Shown here one piece after another: positions 11,000 through 21,640 of a stretch of 64,000 nucleotides of DNA. Position 1 is the first letter of the stretch; every line of letters starts with the position of its first letter. This DNA comes from Silene conica (taxonomy: Eukaryota > Streptophyta > Magnoliopsida > Caryophyllales > Caryophyllaceae): the NCBI GenBank assembly GCA_029255685.2, contig CM055316.2, forward strand, positions 80,908,861 to 80,972,860, given 5' to 3'. The notes beneath the pieces were generated by a model, which worked only from the letters and a program-made list of their open reading frames with translations, was not told the DNA's origin and searched no databases. Both the position numbers and the translations under genes were made by a program.

Positions 11000-11930
11000 T
11001 GTCGGGATGAAAAAATCATAATTGAATAGTTATATATATGTATGCACGATTTGAGTTCGAGCTTAAAACTCGTAAGCTTAATAACTGGTGCAATTTCTCA
11101 AAGGGTGGGTTAAATCGAAATCGATTCAATCTCGAATTTTGATTCTTGAGCACAAATCGAATAAGGCTTAGCTCGGGCTCGCCTCGACTCGTTAACACCC
11201 TACTTTCACCAATACTAAGGAACTATACCAAGATAATCTGTGACACTAATGCCTTAAAGTATCAAAAACCGAAGTCAAAGCGATACACATTTTCACAAAC
11301 TGACGTGAATTTAGAGCATGAATCGATACAATCAGCTGCCTCAAAGCAACCTTAATTGCGAGTGTGTACGGCGGTTTTGGGGGTCTATTTCGAATCTTCT
11401 TTCAATAGATTTTGACGCGGTTTTTTGCTTAAGGCGGATAAAGGCACTGAATACTAGCGATGGGTGGTGATACTCTTGAGAATCAAGTGTGTTCGACGGC
11501 AGTTTCGGCGTCACAATAGGGGGTGGTCAGCCGCGGTTTTTACGCCGAAAACAAGCGCTGTGCACAACTAATTTATGCTTTGCCTATTAACATTCTTTCA
11601 TTTTTTTAATCCTAAGTTCAATTTTACATGTTTAAACTAGAAAACTACATCATAAATTAAACAAGATCGATTCATATGTACGTGCTAGAAAGTGAGAAAA
11701 CTATGTCGTAAACGAAATAGGCAATATCGGTCTCAAAATGGGCTTAGTTGACTGATGATTTTTGATGAGTTCGTTGGAGGGTCAAACGATAACCAAAACT
11801 CAAGTTCTTGGATGTTTCGGAATCATGGGACTGCATATTTTTTGAATATACTGAAACCTGATCTTCTATCATCCTTCGACAACCTCGTGTATTGATTGAC
11901 GGAGAATATGTGCGGTTATGAATGAAATTC
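11000..11930. repeat. Duplication block B of the pectinesterase locus
   Basis: Homologous to 7840-8540 and 14080-14830. It holds the GTTAACACCCTA segment, the TATCAAAAACCGAAGTCA segment, the GC-richer part readable on the minus strand as TPKLPSNTLDSQEYHHP, and the TTGACTGATGATTTTTGATG segment near 11749. It lacks the promoter-like end. No intact gene is seen. Confidence 0.75.
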
Positions 11931-12139
11931 ATACCAAACGAAAGTTATTACGACTTTGCGCCACTTGAGTTGGGTGCATTACCATGACAAAAGACGGGTT
12001 TTGGAACCGATAAGAATTAATCTTCTCGATATCATTACGGGTGACAGCGCCAAATTTCCCATTTTATACGTGAATTATAACTATCAGTCCATCACGGCTT
12101 CGTTATATAAGTGTCTGAGACTTCGCAAATACACAAAAT

Positions 12140-12660
12140 AACTAGTACATTTTCTTAAAGGGCGGGTTAACTCGAAATCGATTCGATCTCGATTTTTGAT
12201 TCTTGAGCACAAATCGACTAAGGCTTAGCTCGGGCTCGCCTCGACTCTCGTTAACACCCTACTTTCGCCAATACTACGGAGCTATACCAAGTTAATTTGT
12301 GCCATTAAAGCCTTAAAATATCAAAAACCGAAGTCAATCAATGGTCAAAGATGGTTAATTTAAAGCGATATTCACATTTTCACAAACTGACGTGAATTTA
12401 GAGCACGAATCGATACCATCAACTGGCGCAAAACAACCTTTATTGCGACTGTGGACGGCGGTTTGGGGGGTCTGTTTCGAATCTTTTTTCAACAGATTTT
12501 GACGTGGTTTTTTGCTTACGGCGGATGAAGGCAGTGAATACTAGCGATGGGTGGTGATACTCGTGAGAATCGAGGGTGTTTGATGGCATTTTTTCGGCGT
12601 CACAAAAGGGGGTGGTCAGACGCGGTTTTTACGCCGAAAACAAGGGCTGTGCACAACTAA
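12140..12660. repeat. Duplication block C of the pectinesterase locus
   Basis: A shorter copy with the same landmarks: GTTAACACCCTA near 12250, the CAAAAACCGAAGTCAATCA phrase near 12330, and the part readable on the minus strand as SNTLDSHEYHHPSLVFTAFI. It ends at about 12660. Confidence 0.75.
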
Positions 12661-12689
12661 TTTAATAACTATTGATTTTTGTCTTGGCT

Positions 12690-13435
12690 TCTTACATTAG
12701 TAATCAAAATTGAAGTACAAATTTGCCAAAACTTATTTGTAGGTCTCACACCATACTTTGTACAAGCCAATGTTTTTTTAGCATTAGTTTCAAAATGTAG
12801 GTTGAGCTTATGAGGAATTATTCCCTTTGTTAGTAATATACTGTCAAAGAAATTAAGACAATGAAAACAACACCGAATCGCTATGTTTTCCTTATAGAAC
12901 AATTCGTCCCGTATATCAATGCCTGGGATGTTTCGAATTTTCTACAAAGATAAGACGGTGTTCCTCGGTTTTTGGCAAGAAAACAGAGATGTAATTTCGA
13001 AGTAATGATCTGCAATTTGTTTTTCTGTTCAAGAAGAATAATCAGAAGTTTTTCTCTTAGGAAAATCTGATTCATTTTCGTCCCATATATATAGGGAAAT
13101 GAAGGGAAAAGGGAAGGATTTATAAGTCAGCGAGACCCCCGCATAGTCGTTCGTAAGGCAACTATACCGCAAACTTATAATATAATAGACTAGTGTACAC
13201 TCCGTACTTCCCGAACTAGCTTTATTATTTATAAGTCCGCCCGTCTCTGAACCAAACCCAAATTACGGAAAATGAACCGGTAATTTCACTTAAATTACCA
13301 ACATCCTTTGTTGCTTAAAATGAAATCACATGGTGCGTTTAGTGGTTGTAATTCAAAAATATAAATAAAACCAATTTTGTTTAATGATAAGAATAATAAT
13401 TGAATATATGTAACTAATGTCCAAGGCTTTTACCA
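12690..13435. repeat. Second copy of the pectinesterase upstream region, split by a solo LTR
   Basis: 12690-12827 plus 13304-13435 align without break to 10627-10895. The intervening 476 bases are the solo LTR described separately. Confidence 0.8.
12828..13303. mobile_element. Solo LTR (fossil)
   Basis: The insert of 476 bases starts TGTTAG and ends CCAACA. Near-identical 5-bp flanks, CCCTT at 12823-12827 and TCCTT at 13304-13308, look like the target duplication. The paralogous stretch at 10751-10770 shows the same site without the insert, which confirms the borders. Only one LTR is present and no internal part remains, the usual outcome of LTR-LTR recombination. Family not determined. Confidence 0.8.
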
Positions 13436-14080
13436 CTTGGGAGTGATATTACTCCTTTGAAAGACCAACAGATCATGTAGAACAACGAGGAAAGGATAAT
13501 TTTGCTTGAAATTGCCATTATTCCGACAAAATTTGAATAAATCTTAAGGCAAAACATGGTCGTAGTTTTTGTCTAACAATATGTGTCGAGATTAGTGCTC
13601 AAACAGGTCCTTAAACTATCATTTAATTTGGATAATTGGATACTAAAAAATCAAAATTCGACACATTCAATGATTAAAAAATAAGCATTTATATTAAATA
13701 GATCAACAAATCATCGAACATTTAGGACCATAAACGACTACCAACAATTATGAAACTGTAGAAAGATGATTCAGTTGACATAGTAGTAGATTCAACATTC
13801 TAAAACTAAAATTTAATTACGATTTGGATTAGAGAGAACAAACGTAACACGGTGTCCTGATCGACTCTAAAATTATATCGTATACAAATCAAAATGAAGC
13901 AACGAGTTACGAGTCAATCTTCCTAAGCATACTCCATAGTCCAGGGTGGTCTGAAGAGTTCTCTACTTCCCTGGGAGCCTTCTTTCCCGATTAATAAAGT
14001 TTCGAAAACGTTGCAGTTTGTAACGGTGTTGATCGTCAATTACTATTACCTCACGCTCCACTTCCGGAGAACTTGTCGTG
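13436..14080. other. Intergenic, nothing recognised
   Basis: AT-rich sequence between two duplication blocks. No open frame, terminal repeat or RNA signature was recognised. Confidence 0.5.
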
Positions 14081-15150
14081 CTCGAATTTTGATTCTTGAG
14101 CACAAATCAAGTAAGGCTTAGCTCGGCCTCGCCTCGACTCGTTAACACCCTACTTTCGCCAATACTACGGAGCTATACCAAGTTAATTTGTGCCATTCAA
14201 GCCTTAAAGTATCAAAAACCAAAGTCAATTAATGGTCAAAGATGGTTAATTTAAAACGATACACATTTTCAGAAACTGACGAGAATTTAGAACACGAATC
14301 GATACAATCAGCTGCCTCAAAACAACCTTAATTGCGAGTGTGTACGGCGGTTTTGGGGGTCTATTTCGAATCTTCTTTCAACAGATTTTGAAGCGGTTTT
14401 TTGCTTAAGGCGGATAAAGGCAGTGTATACTAGCGATGGGTGGTGATACTCTTGAGAATAAAGTGTGTTCGACGGCAGTTTCGGCGTCACAATAGGGGGT
14501 GGTCAGCCGTGGTTTTTCCGCCGAAAACAATCGCTGTGCACAACTAATTTATGCTTTGGCTATTAACATTCTTTCATTATTTTAATCCTAAGTTCAATTT
14601 TACATGTTTAAACTAGAAAACTACATCATAAATTAAACAAGATGTATTCATATGTACCGTGTACGTGCTAGAAAGTGAGAAAACTATGTCATAAACGAAA
14701 TAGGCAATATCGATCTCGAAATGGGCTTAGTTGACTGATGACTTTTGATGAGGTCATTGGATGGTCAAACGTTAACCAAAATTCAAGTTCTTGGATGTTT
14801 TGGAATCATGGCACTGCATATTTTTTGAATTTGCACATGTCGATGCTATAAAGTGATCTTAAGTGGTGTAACAAGAAGTTAAAATATGCGCAGGTCTCTG
14901 TTTTTCGCAAAACAGGAGTCGTTACTGGCAGTTTTTGCGATAGATTTTGGGCACGGTTTGTTAAGGTTTTTCTAGGTTTTCAGGTTAGAATGGTTTATGA
15001 AGGGTGGGGGATTGGAATATATATATAAGGGAGAAATGTTAAGGTTTTAGCTAGGGTTTAGATGGGTTATGGTGTCGTTGGTGACCCATTTCGGTGAGAA
15101 AAATGGATATAATAACAACAATCCTCTCAAAGGATAATCTTTACATTCGA
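14080..15150. repeat. Duplication block D of the pectinesterase locus
   Basis: The longest match to block A (about 8020-8860), running from the GTTAACACCCTA segment through the minus-strand reading TPKLPSNTLYSQEYHHP, the TTGACTGATGA segment, the phrase TTTTTGCGATAGATTTTGGG (near 8665 and 14934), the promoter-like GAAGGGTGGGGGATTGG, and on to GGATATAATAACAA. In block A that last phrase sits just downstream of the pectinesterase stop. Here no pectinesterase exon follows. Confidence 0.78.
14998..15050 (-). promoter_or_regulatory. Second promoter-like relic of the pectinesterase family
   Basis: GAAGGGTGGGGGATTGGAAT followed by a TATATATATAAGG run aligns with the live TATA region at 10230-10280. 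No pectinesterase exon lies on the minus side. Activity is unknown. Confidence 0.5.
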
Positions 15151-15550
15151 TGTTTGATCGATTCAAATTAATTAATTACACTTGAGTCGTATGTTTATTA
15201 TCACTTCTATGGCCGATTGTAGTTGGACAAACCAAAAACAATTTCTGAAAGGGAGATGTATTGAATCATCTTTTTCATTTTTGTGACTAAAATTGGTTCA
15301 ACGGAACAAGCTTAATTACAACATAGTTATATATATTTGAAATCGGAGATAGAGAATTGCATAAAGTAATCGTACTATTATTGATGATATCCGTTTGTAT
15401 TCTCGAAAGATAATAATGATACGATATTTATACTAATTTAAAGATCTAAATCATTATCAATTAATATCGAGATATAATATAATTTATTCTAATAATGATA
15501 TTATTCCAAATTTCCAATTATGGTATATTACAATATATACCGTAATATTC
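15151..15550. other. AT-rich intergenic stretch
   Basis: No gene, terminal repeat or RNA was recognised. Confidence 0.5.
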
Positions 15551-15554
15551 TCCT

Positions 15555-15880
15555 AACACTTTGTGTTGTATTCAGATCATATACCGACCGATGATTATTT
15601 ACATACATTACTGTAATTATTATAAATCGACGGTCAATACTGAATTGATGTCGTTGACGAAGATATTCAGATCATTTAACTGCTGGATAATTTTGAGTAC
15701 AACTAGTTAACATAATAGCCTTAAATTCATAAGTAGACTCGACATACTTATGAATTTAAGACGGTTATTTGGATAAACCGATATTACAAAAAGAATAACA
15801 CAATGATTAAGTAGTATGAACAAATTTATTTTTAGAAGTAAGACGAAGTTTTGTTTACGTCCTTATAAATAGTAAAATTT
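15555..15880. repeat. Copy of the inhibitor-gene 3' flank, also colinear with 27735-28148
   Basis: 15715-15870 matches 17697-17880, the downstream flank of the inhibitor gene, with phrases such as AAATTCATAAGTAGACTCGA and GGTTATTTGGATAAA. The preceding part, 15555-15680, matches 27735-27870 (phrase CAATACTGAATTGATGT or a close form). Three related segments therefore exist in the window. Confidence 0.65.
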
Positions 15881-15889
15881 TGCGTTTTT

Positions 15890-16003
15890 CGACTCAAAAT
15901 AGCTGAATTAAATTGAAGCCTTGATCAATAGGCTGATAACACCAACGGATATGATCGCCAATTGCCGCTCATCAGCATCTTCCTTGGGTAACGATGAAGG
16001 CGC
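15890..16003 (-). pseudogene. 3' fragment of a pectinesterase/invertase inhibitor gene
   Basis: About 110 bases match the last exon end of the inhibitor gene at 17905-18008, including the phrase CCTTGATCAATAGGCTGATA and the part coding ISVGVISLLIKA. Homology stops abruptly near 16003, so only the last 30 or so codons were copied. The position of the original stop codon is altered. Not functional. Confidence 0.8.
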
Positions 16004-16960
16004 TTTCAATTATTATTCGCAATGCCCTAATTTTTAATTTAGGGTATTCGTTCAAGTGCATGCAATGCATAGGAGAAAATTGCTATATATTTTTTCACTT
16101 TTTCGGTGTCAAATACTCATGTCTGAATCAAATTATGAGGTCCGGCCTCATCTCAGATCCAGCAAGTCCTCTAGGTTGTGTTGGTACTAAACTACCTATT
16201 TGTGGTCTTTTGTTTCTAATTGCTTTAGACTAAAATTTCCTAAACCAATTTCTCAAACATAATTTACTCAAATCAACTTCGTAAGATTGACAATTCTTTC
16301 ACAAACGTTATTTATTCGATCATTCATTCTGTATTTAGTTAATCATTGTTCCCTTCGTACAAGTATGGTTTATATACATAATGATTGCCTTTAATTTAAT
16401 TTTTAGTTTGTTTAATATATATTTCACGAGTTTGACTTTAAAATGGGTGAAAAGTTTGGAATTCATTAACCAGTGTATTTTTTTTTTCCACATGAAGCGC
16501 TTACAACTTGCGAGTTTAGTTATTGAAGTGAGAATTAAGACTAACCGTTAATCTTAACAGTATATAATTATGATTGACCATTTTACTACCTTACAAAATT
16601 TATCCAAGAACTATCAACATGTTCTAAGACAGTTGTAAACATGGTTGGCATGGATGGTTCGATCAAGAAATATATGAGACGATTCAGTGAGTAGCAGTAT
16701 TATTTTATACGTCAAAAATTATTTATTTTATTTGTTTAATTAGTAATGAATATAGGAAATTATTAGGATCAACACAAATTCTTAATTATATAAGATGATA
16801 TTACCTATAAGTTTAAGATGAGTCAAATATCATACCACCTGTGTATATACTATATATGATAAATATTTTACTTTTCTATCTATATGAATTTACTTGAGTA
16901 ATTCGATGTATACGGAGTATTACTCGGTCGATACTTTCTTATTTGTAAAGAAATATTTGT
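16004..16960. other. Intergenic, nothing recognised
   Basis: AT-rich DNA. A 79-codon open frame at 15994-16233 overlaps the inhibitor fragment antisense and resembles nothing known. A poly-T run lies near 16480. Confidence 0.5.
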
Positions 16961-16969
16961 TAATGTAAT

Positions 16970-17315
16970 TTAATTCGGGTTTTGTCGGACCAATTCAGGT
17001 CATGTTAGTTTGGTTCATCATTTTTTCGAGATAACAAAGGTCGGGTTTCGTTGGTTCATTTCGATTCGGGTTAGATCAGGTCAATGATTAAGAGAGCAAT
17101 CTAATTTCAAGTCATTTTGGTCAATAGAGTTGCGTTTTTACAAGTTATTTTCGGGTTGGGTGGTTTCGGATCATGCCACTTCGGGTTGGATTAGTTACGG
17201 GTCAAATTAGTTCGGGTCATTTTCAGGCCGAGACAGATCCATTAGGAATTTGGTTCATATTCAGGTGATGTAGTTTGGGTCAATTTCGGGTGTCAGGTCA
17301 ACCTATTTTCGAATA
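16970..17315. repeat. Degenerate TTCGGGT-rich repeat
   Basis: The phrases TTCGGGTT, TTCGGGTC and GGGTCA recur irregularly. The composition matches the inside of the hAT MITE at 18785-19308, so this is probably a decayed relative. Its ends were not found. Confidence 0.55.
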
Positions 17316-17571
17316 TGTAACAACTATTGTTCTCAAATTGAAATATGACAAAAATAATAAATAGTAAAGGGAAAAAACGTAATAGTCGGGCGACGGAAAA
17401 TAGAAACTTATAAATAAAGACAAAAGGCGAGACCAAATATTACTCTAAATCTCCAATTCCAAAAGATGAATTGTAGCCTACTAATTCTAACATATTGATA
17501 AAAATATTATTCTGATTTTTCATATGTTTTAAACATTTATTTATATAAAACTAATAACTATTCAACTATGA

Positions 17572-17602
17572 ATTTCCGTGCAATTTGCACGGGTTCTAAG
17601 CT
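17572..17602 (+). mobile_element. Helitron 3' terminus, plus orientation
   Basis: A hairpin (CCGTGCAATTTGCACGG) is followed after a short spacer by CTAG and then T, which is the Helitron 3' end rule. The left border was not identified. It differs in loop and spacer from the Helitrons at 21-26 kb, so it is another subfamily. Confidence 0.65.
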
Positions 17603-17916
17603 AGTTCATATATATGAAGGGTTCGAACTAGGGAACGAATATCGCCAAACGATGCAACTTTTAAAGTTCCGTTCAATTGCATTTTCTTTGAATTTAACAT
17701 AAGAGTCTTAAATTTATAAGTAGACTCAACATACTTATGAATTTGAGACCGTTATTTGGATAAAGCGATCCTACAAAAATAATAACACAAGATTTGGCCA
17801 ATCAACACAACAATTAATACGAACAAATTTGTTTTTAAAAGTAAGACGAAGTTCTTGTTACATTCTTAAAAACACTAAGATCCTCTTTTTTTCAGCTGAA
17901 AGTAGCTGAATTAAAC

Positions 17917-18472
17917 TTAAGCCTTGATCAATAGACTGATAACACCAACGGATATGCCCGCCAATTGCCGCACATCAGCATCTTCCTTGGGTAACAAAGA
18001 AGGCGTGTTCGCCTCGGAAAAATCATCTTCACATGTGATTCCAGCAAATGCTATACCTGCTACCATCATCTTAGCCTCCCCAAAACTTTTGGCCTTGTAA
18101 TATGATGTTGCTCGTGGTTGTAGTTCGCTGCTAACGCGAGAGTATTCAAGTAAACAATCCGCCAAAACGTTTGTTTTTATGTATGTTTCAACCTTTGGAT
18201 CGTCAAGCAATCGTTGTATGGTTGGTATAGAGGCTGTTGCATTGTGTGCTGCTAAGTCGATCGATATTTGGCCTAATGTCGTAAGATCAGCATCACGGCT
18301 TTCGGGGATAGAATTAAAAGCAGCGACACAAATCGTAGTTGATATTATCGGGATCGGCCTTCTTAACTTTGGCGCATGTTTCCTCAATAATATTGCCATA
18401 ACATGTTAGTGTAGATGTACAGAATATGAATAAGAACAAGTACACAAATGGGAGGCTCCATGGATGATTCAT
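17917..18472 (-). pseudogene. Pectinesterase/invertase inhibitor (PMEI family), apparently frame-shifted
   Basis: The 160-codon open frame 18399-17917 has the PMEI-family body: LGQISIDLAAHNAT, then ADCLLEYS, an ITCEDDF segment and a C-terminal QLAGISVGVISLL helix. Its apparent start is poor because the family needs a signal peptide and two more Cys. These exist upstream in another frame: from the ATG at 18472 one reads MNHPWSLPFVYLFLFIFCTS, then EETCAKVKKADPDNINYDLC. The two frames meet near 18324-18330 at a short GT run, where two missing bases would explain the shift. All four family cysteines are then present across 185 residues, the usual size. Such proteins inhibit pectinesterase or acid invertase in the apoplast. 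Either the gene is dead or the assembly has an error. An undamaged start at 18399 is unlikely. Confidence 0.78.
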
Positions 18473-18479
18473 GTTTTTG

Positions 18480-18500
18480 TTTTTTTTTTTTTTTTTTTTT
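18480..18500. repeat. Poly-T tract in the inhibitor-gene leader
   Basis: About 20 consecutive T lie directly upstream of the inhibitor start at 18472 (A-run on the coding strand). Base calls here may be uncertain. Confidence 0.8.
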
Positions 18501-18574
18501 CAACACACGTTAAGAAAACCGTAATTTTATTTATACATCTATTTAAAAATCTTTACTATAAAGCCAAATAAATA

Positions 18575-18775
18575 ATATACTCCCTTATAATTATATAAAT
18601 ATATTAGGAGTAGGTAAATAATGGTAATTATTTACTTCTCTAAACTTAGGATAGCTTACTTCCAATAGTATTAGCGTCATAAAATATACTTCCTTATAAG
18701 TATAAATATATTATGTAAATAATGGTAAATAATTATTTACTTCCCTAAACTAAGGTTAGCTTCCAATATTACTAG
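18575..18775. repeat. Direct repeat of about 100 bases
   Basis: Two neighbouring AT-rich units share ATATACT.CCTTATAA, TAAATAATGGTAA and TTATTTACTTC. No coding content. Confidence 0.65.
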
Positions 18776-18784
18776 TGTAACACC

Positions 18785-19308
18785 TAGAGGTGGCAATCGG
18801 GTCACTCGGGTCGGTTACGGGTCGGGTCAAAGCAGGTCAGGTCATATCGGGTTCGGGTTAGCGACGGGTTCGGGTCGGTTCGGTTTATATCGGGTCATCT
18901 TCGGGTCGGGTCATCGCAGGTGACAATTCGGGTCGGGTCATTAGCGGGTCAGGTTATTGACATATATTTTATCTTATATATTTAGTTTTAGATGATAATT
19001 TTATGTTTAATTAATGGATAGATGTATTAATTGAAGTTTAAGTTAAAATAATTAAGAAGAATTATCAATTTGGTGTCATTTAAACCATTATTAAGCCAGT
19101 TCATTATAACGTCATCTATCGGGTTGAGAAATATCGGGTCACAGGCCGGGTCGGTTCGGGTCGGGTTAGGTTCGGGTTGGACAAAATAATGCTGCTGTCG
19201 GTTAGCGGGTCGGTTCGGGTTGGGTCGGTTCGGTTTCGGGTTGTATCGGGTCGGTTTCGGGCAGGTCGGGTCGGGTTCATCGGGTCGGGTCAGCTTTTGC
19301 CAGCTCTA
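18785..19308. mobile_element. hAT-type MITE filled with TCGGG repeats
   Basis: Terminal inverted repeats TAGAGGTGGCAA and TTGCCAGCTCTA (11 of 12 match) are of the hAT type. The perfect 8-bp target duplication GTAACACC (18777-18784 and 19309-19316) confirms this. The 524-base interior is mostly irregular TCGGGT/TTCGGGT repeats with an AT-rich middle and no coding capacity. It sits inside another repeat whose second copy starts near 19622 (phrase TAACACCCGTGAAAAAT). Confidence 0.9.
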
Positions 19309-19309
19309 G

Positions 19310-19700
19310 TAACACCCGTGAAAAATCACGGGGTTGTGTATTTTTTTTTAAAAAAGACGACTAATTATAGTTATTATATAATCAAAATTGTTCATAAGTA
19401 CACCTTGATATTTTTGTTTTATTAGGATCGTTTAATATTTTGTAAGTGTCTTAAAGTTGTTAAACTTATAGAAAAAATAATGGTGAGTTAATGTCAGTGT
19501 TGATATTTCAAATTCTGTAAAATGGCGGGCATTAAAATACGTTCTTACAACCAACACAGTCCTGACATAATGAAGGTCTCTCATTCATAATGAAAGTTGT
19601 CTTCAGCATTTTATTTTTTAGTGTAACACCCGTGAAAAATTATGGGGCCGTGTAGTTTTATTTTAAAAGAAGACGACAAATTATATTTATTATATATATA
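19310..19700. repeat. Two diverged copies of a repeat starting TAACACCCGTG
   Basis: TAACACCCGTGAAAAATCAC at 19310 and TAACACCCGTGAAAAATTAT at 19624 start two related segments that share a later AAGACGAC.AATTAT phrase. The first is broken by the hAT MITE. Origin unknown. Confidence 0.65.
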
Positions 19701-19755
19701 TATAACCAGAAATTTATTTATTGAACATGTATACTTAAAATAAAAACAAAAAAAA

Positions 19756-19759
<4 letters not shown>

Positions 19760-19852
<93 letters not shown>

Positions 19853-19853
19853 T
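19760..19853. repeat. (TA)n microsatellite
   Basis: About 90 bases of almost pure TA, the left neighbour of the foldback element. Confidence 0.95.
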
Positions 19854-19856
19854 ATA

Positions 19857-20239
19857 GGGTTGGGATCCGGTGAGAACCACCTTACAATGAAAACCGGTGA
19901 GAACTCTTCCTTACGGAGTTTTTTTTATAAAATTAATGACATAATTGGATTCGGCATGGGATTTTAGGGCCAGAGAACATATTTCTTGGTCTAGAAAATA
20001 AATACTAGTGGCGGAAAAATGATAGATACGAAAAAATAGATAGTAGGTGCATGCAAATAAATAAAACGTATCTCACCTTGATTTCCGTCACTAGTATTTA
20101 TTTTCTAGACCAAGAAATATGTTCTCTAGCTATAAAATGTCATGCCGAATCCAATTATGTCATTATTTTTTTTAAAAAAGTTCGTAAGGTAGAGTTCTCA
20201 CAAAGTTCTCATTGTAAGGTGGTTCTCACCGGATCTCAA

Positions 20240-20248
<9 letters not shown>
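19857..20248. mobile_element. Foldback element with about 150-base inverted arms
   Basis: The left arm starts with GATCCGGTGAGAACCACC (19863) and the right arm ends with its complement near 20240. Both arms also share TGACATAATTGGATTCGGCA and AACATATTTCTTGGTCTAGA in inverted order. The arms run to about 20010 and from about 20090. The target site was a TA microsatellite, so a target duplication cannot be read. The long arms suggest a Mutator-like or foldback MITE. No coding content. Confidence 0.85.

Positions 20249-20292
<44 letters not shown>
20244..20292. repeat. (TA)n microsatellite
   Basis: About 48 bases of TA on the right side of the foldback element. With the left tract it probably was one array before insertion. 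Confidence 0.95.
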
Positions 20293-20295
<3 letters not shown>

Positions 20296-21000
20296 ACATT
20301 TGAAAAATTGTTGATAATATATAATAAGATAACATATGATAATGTTAATAGGAGTAATAATTGTGAGGTGGTATAAAAATGGAACTATTAAGACATAGTT
20401 AAAAAAAGAAAACTATAAAATTCAGATTTGAGAACTTTAAGATGTATGTAAATTTCTTGTAAAAAAAATATACGTAAATTAATTAAAGAAACAAAATTAA
20501 GATAATTATATTCGATATATTGCAGAAAATGGAAACAATATAAAAATCGGTTAATGGAAGGTGACATGGCTACTATTATTCACGTTATTGGCTGAAAAAA
20601 ACTAAAATTCTGAGATTGAATGAGAGAGCTCCATTAGACTAATTCATAAACCACATTGCGCCACATCAGCGGTTTTACAAGATTCTTTAATATATATAAT
20701 GATTAGCGTCATAAAATTTGGGAAACAATAAACACATGTGAGAGTGCCGATACGCGATGACCGGGTATCAGACGAAAATCAGATACTTCTTAAAATTAGA
20801 TTTAGATTAATACGGAGTACTTTTTATTTAGCGCTGAAATGGAATACGGTAAGTCACGGGGTGATCCCATAGAAGTGGTAAAAAAAAAACATAACTATGT
20901 TAAATGATATTTTATTAGACAATATTTATTTCCTAATTAATTAATGTTAAATATCTAAGGGCACACATTAAGAAGCTTGATAGAGATAGATTTATAAGAT
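20293..21000. other. AT-rich intergenic stretch
   Basis: No gene or element border was recognised. Confidence 0.5.
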
Positions 21001-21445
21001 ACTAGTTTTACGCCCGTGCAAAAAAAGCACGGGTTTAATTTTATTAAACCGAAAAAATAAAAATGAAAAGGTGAATATATTTAATAAAAAAATATAATTT
21101 TAGTATGGCAGATATCGATGTAAAAAAATAAAAAGAATTTATACGCTTAACTTAGACGTAAGTAAAAACAACGCACCTGCTGACATTATAAAATTATACA
21201 AATTCTTATATAGGACGACATTATCGGTTTAAGTTTAGTACGGATCAAATATACATAGGTAGCATGAATCAAACAAAAAAAACATTATGCATGGCGAAAA
21301 TAAAATAGTTGTCCAATAAGTCTATAACCCATGTGGAGTGATACTCACCTGTTTTAAATTTAAGACGGATAATAGCCGGTAAAAATATATATAGATTTTA
21401 AAATTATACTTAAGGTTTAAATTCTAAGTTCATAACCATCGTAAT

Positions 21446-21640
21446 AGTAAGTTTTGCTTGCGACGGGTCGTCATTTGTGACGGATATTTTGTGAGATAAA
21501 ATGGATATAAAATGAGTTAGTGGATAAAGCGGACCACAAAAATAGTGTTGGAGAGAGAGAAAATGTGAGTATTTTGTGAGAGGAAACGGTATCCGTCACA
21601 AGCTTGCGACGGATAGTGCCGTTGCAAATAAGAATTTGTG
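21446..21640. mobile_element. Mutator-type MITE, copy 1 (195 bases)
   Basis: It starts AGTAAGTTTTGCTTGCGACGG and ends AATAAGAATTTGTG, with subterminal inverted pieces built on CTTGCGACGG and GTGACGGA. A perfect 10-bp flank CCATCGTAAT stands at 21436-21445 and 21641-21650. Helitron 2 has that site only once (near 25660) and without insert. Copy 2 is at 53755. Confidence 0.9.

Noticed and set aside
12669-13075. Minus-strand open frames of 77 and 64 codons
   Set aside because: They lie mainly in the solo LTR and cross its border; not host genes.
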